This document shows positions 63,292 through 64,000 of a stretch of 64,000 nucleotides of DNA, piece after piece. Within the stretch, counting starts at the first letter, position 1, and every line of letters begins with the position of its first letter. Source of the DNA: Chromatium okenii (lineage in GTDB: Bacteria > Pseudomonadota > Gammaproteobacteria > Chromatiales > Chromatiaceae); the NCBI RefSeq assembly GCF_016583745.1, contig NZ_NRRQ01000002.1, forward strand, positions 62,001-126,000. The letters are read 5' to 3'. Position numbers and translations under genes: made by a program. The notes beneath the pieces were generated by a model. That model was not told the origin of the DNA. It was given only the letters and a program-made list of their open reading frames with translations, and searched no databases.

Positions 63292-64000
63292 TTAACCCTG
63301 TTGCAATAGAGCGCGTAAATCACCAATTGCGGCATTGGCGCGGGAAATATAAGACGCCATGACCAGCGAATGATTACCCATTGGGCCAAAACCCGTACCA
63401 TTCAAAATCATCGGACTCCAAATAGGGTTTTGAGTGTTCTGTAATTCGCGGGCGATTTGTTTCAGCGATACCAACGCATTCTTGTCTTTTAATACCACTT
63501 CAAAATCAACTTCTAATGCTTGCAATGTATGCAGCAATGCCCAGGTATAGCCCCGCGCTTCAAAAAAGATGTCATCAATCTGCATCCAAGGTGTTTTAGA
63601 ACGGGTGTTTTCAGGAGTCGGCGTTGATTGACGCGCATTACGATCACCAGCTAAATTCGTATTCAAGCGTTCTTGTCCTACTGCATACGATAGCCGTTGC
63701 GCTAAATTGCCCAAACGCTTCTCAGCAACTTGCAAATACGCAACTAAATTATCAGCGCGGGCAAAGAATTGACCATCAAATGCTTGTTGATCGGTTAAGC
63801 GTTTCAGATAACGCCGCAGCGCTTCTAATCCCTTGCGATATTCTGATTCAGTTGACGGTAGAATCCAAGAATCAGAATTGTAATTCAATTGCGGTTGCGC
63901 AATCTGTAAATCTTTATCTTCCACCGATTGCGATTGCGCCCGACTGAAATCGTTACGCAGTGAATCTGTTAAATCGCGCAGCTCAGTCAGCGCCCCAAAT
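63292..64000 (-). CDS. DUF2333 family protein, N-terminal part beyond window
   Basis: 236 residues visible. The frame stays open to the window edge; an internal GTG at 63924 is not needed as a start because FGALTELRDLTDSLRNDFSR continues in frame before it. Features are SYRKGLEALRRYLKRL-like helices, FFARADNLVAYLQVAEKRLG, and a C-terminal PMILNGTGFGPMGNHSLVMASYISRANAAI. DUF2333 proteins usually have an N-terminal membrane helix (outside the window) and are of unknown function. Confidence 0.85.
   Translation of the reverse strand, partial: FGALTELRDLTDSLRNDFSRAQSQSVEDKDLQIAQPQLNYNSDSWILPSTESEYRKGLEALRRYLKRLTDQQAFDGQFFARADNLVAYLQVAEKRLGNLAQRLSYAVGQERLNTNLAGDRNARQSTPTPENTRSKTPWMQIDDIFFEARGYTWALLHTLQALEVDFEVVLKDKNALVSLKQIARELQNTQNPIWSPMILNGTGFGPMGNHSLVMASYISRANAAIGDLRALLQQG

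Overview
The window looks like a chromosomal segment of a gammaproteobacterium. The evidence is gene order and content: ftsK next to lolA, smc-zipA-ligA, rpsF-rpsR-rplI-dnaB, degQ-lepA-lepB-rnc-era-pdxJ, a PilS-type kinase, a Vfr/CRP-type regulator and three-gene pntAB. Two PEP-CTERM exoproteins, glycogen genes and a diversity-generating retroelement (DGR) target suggest an environmental, floc- or biofilm-forming lineage, possibly near Chromatiales, Thiotrichales or Competibacteraceae. That placement is inference. Base composition is patchy, with GC-rich (ftsK, smc, ligA, kpsS-like) and AT-richer stretches.

Layout. 1-14.5 kb holds mostly housekeeping genes: metG (partial), apbC, lolA, ftsK, smc, zipA, ligA. 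It is interrupted by a 386-bp tandem duplication of the apbC 3' end and an inserted lectin-like PEP-CTERM gene. 14.5-25.4 kb, starting at tRNA-Thr, is an accessory island. It carries three consecutive dynamin-like GTPase genes, a RelE-type toxin-antitoxin pair, and a three-gene cassette (sigma-like protein, unknown protein, CHAT protease with helical repeats). 25.4-30.3 kb holds dnaB with an intein, then rplI, a membrane protein gene, rpsR and rpsF. 30.3-35.5 kb is a signalling cluster: two cyclic-nucleotide-binding proteins, a degenerate GlgC paralogue, an orphan PilS-like kinase and a DUF2499-DUF3593 fusion. 35.5-46.3 kb is pdxJ, era, rnc, DUF4845, lepB, lepA, degQ-like and dnaE. 46.4-55.3 kb holds a SEC-C protein, moaE, nnrU, DUF2288, glgB, glgC, thiS, thiG and trmB. 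55.3-64 kb holds a second PEP-CTERM gene, a KpsS-like transferase, an AI-2E exporter, pntB/pntA2/pntA1, cysC, a frameshifted DUF29 gene and DUF2333 (partial).

The most notable system is the third GTPase of the island. Its GTPase domain is fused to two DUF1566 (C-type-lectin-like) repeats. The distal repeat ends in a stretch whose variable positions are nearly all NNC/NNT codons (GGC, TAC, CAC, GAC, AGC, GCC, AAC), as expected if a DGR template rich in AAC codons had been mutated at adenines. No reverse transcriptase or template repeat is visible here, so diversification would have to act in trans. With the CHAT cassette and toxin-antitoxin pair next door, this reads as a candidate defence or recognition island with an evolvable receptor.

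Several core-type genes carry altered key residues: FtsK lacks its Walker B aspartate, the first GlgC has Asn for the catalytic Asp, the PilS-like kinase has His-Asn instead of His-Glu, and the DnaB intein has lost both endonuclease aspartates.
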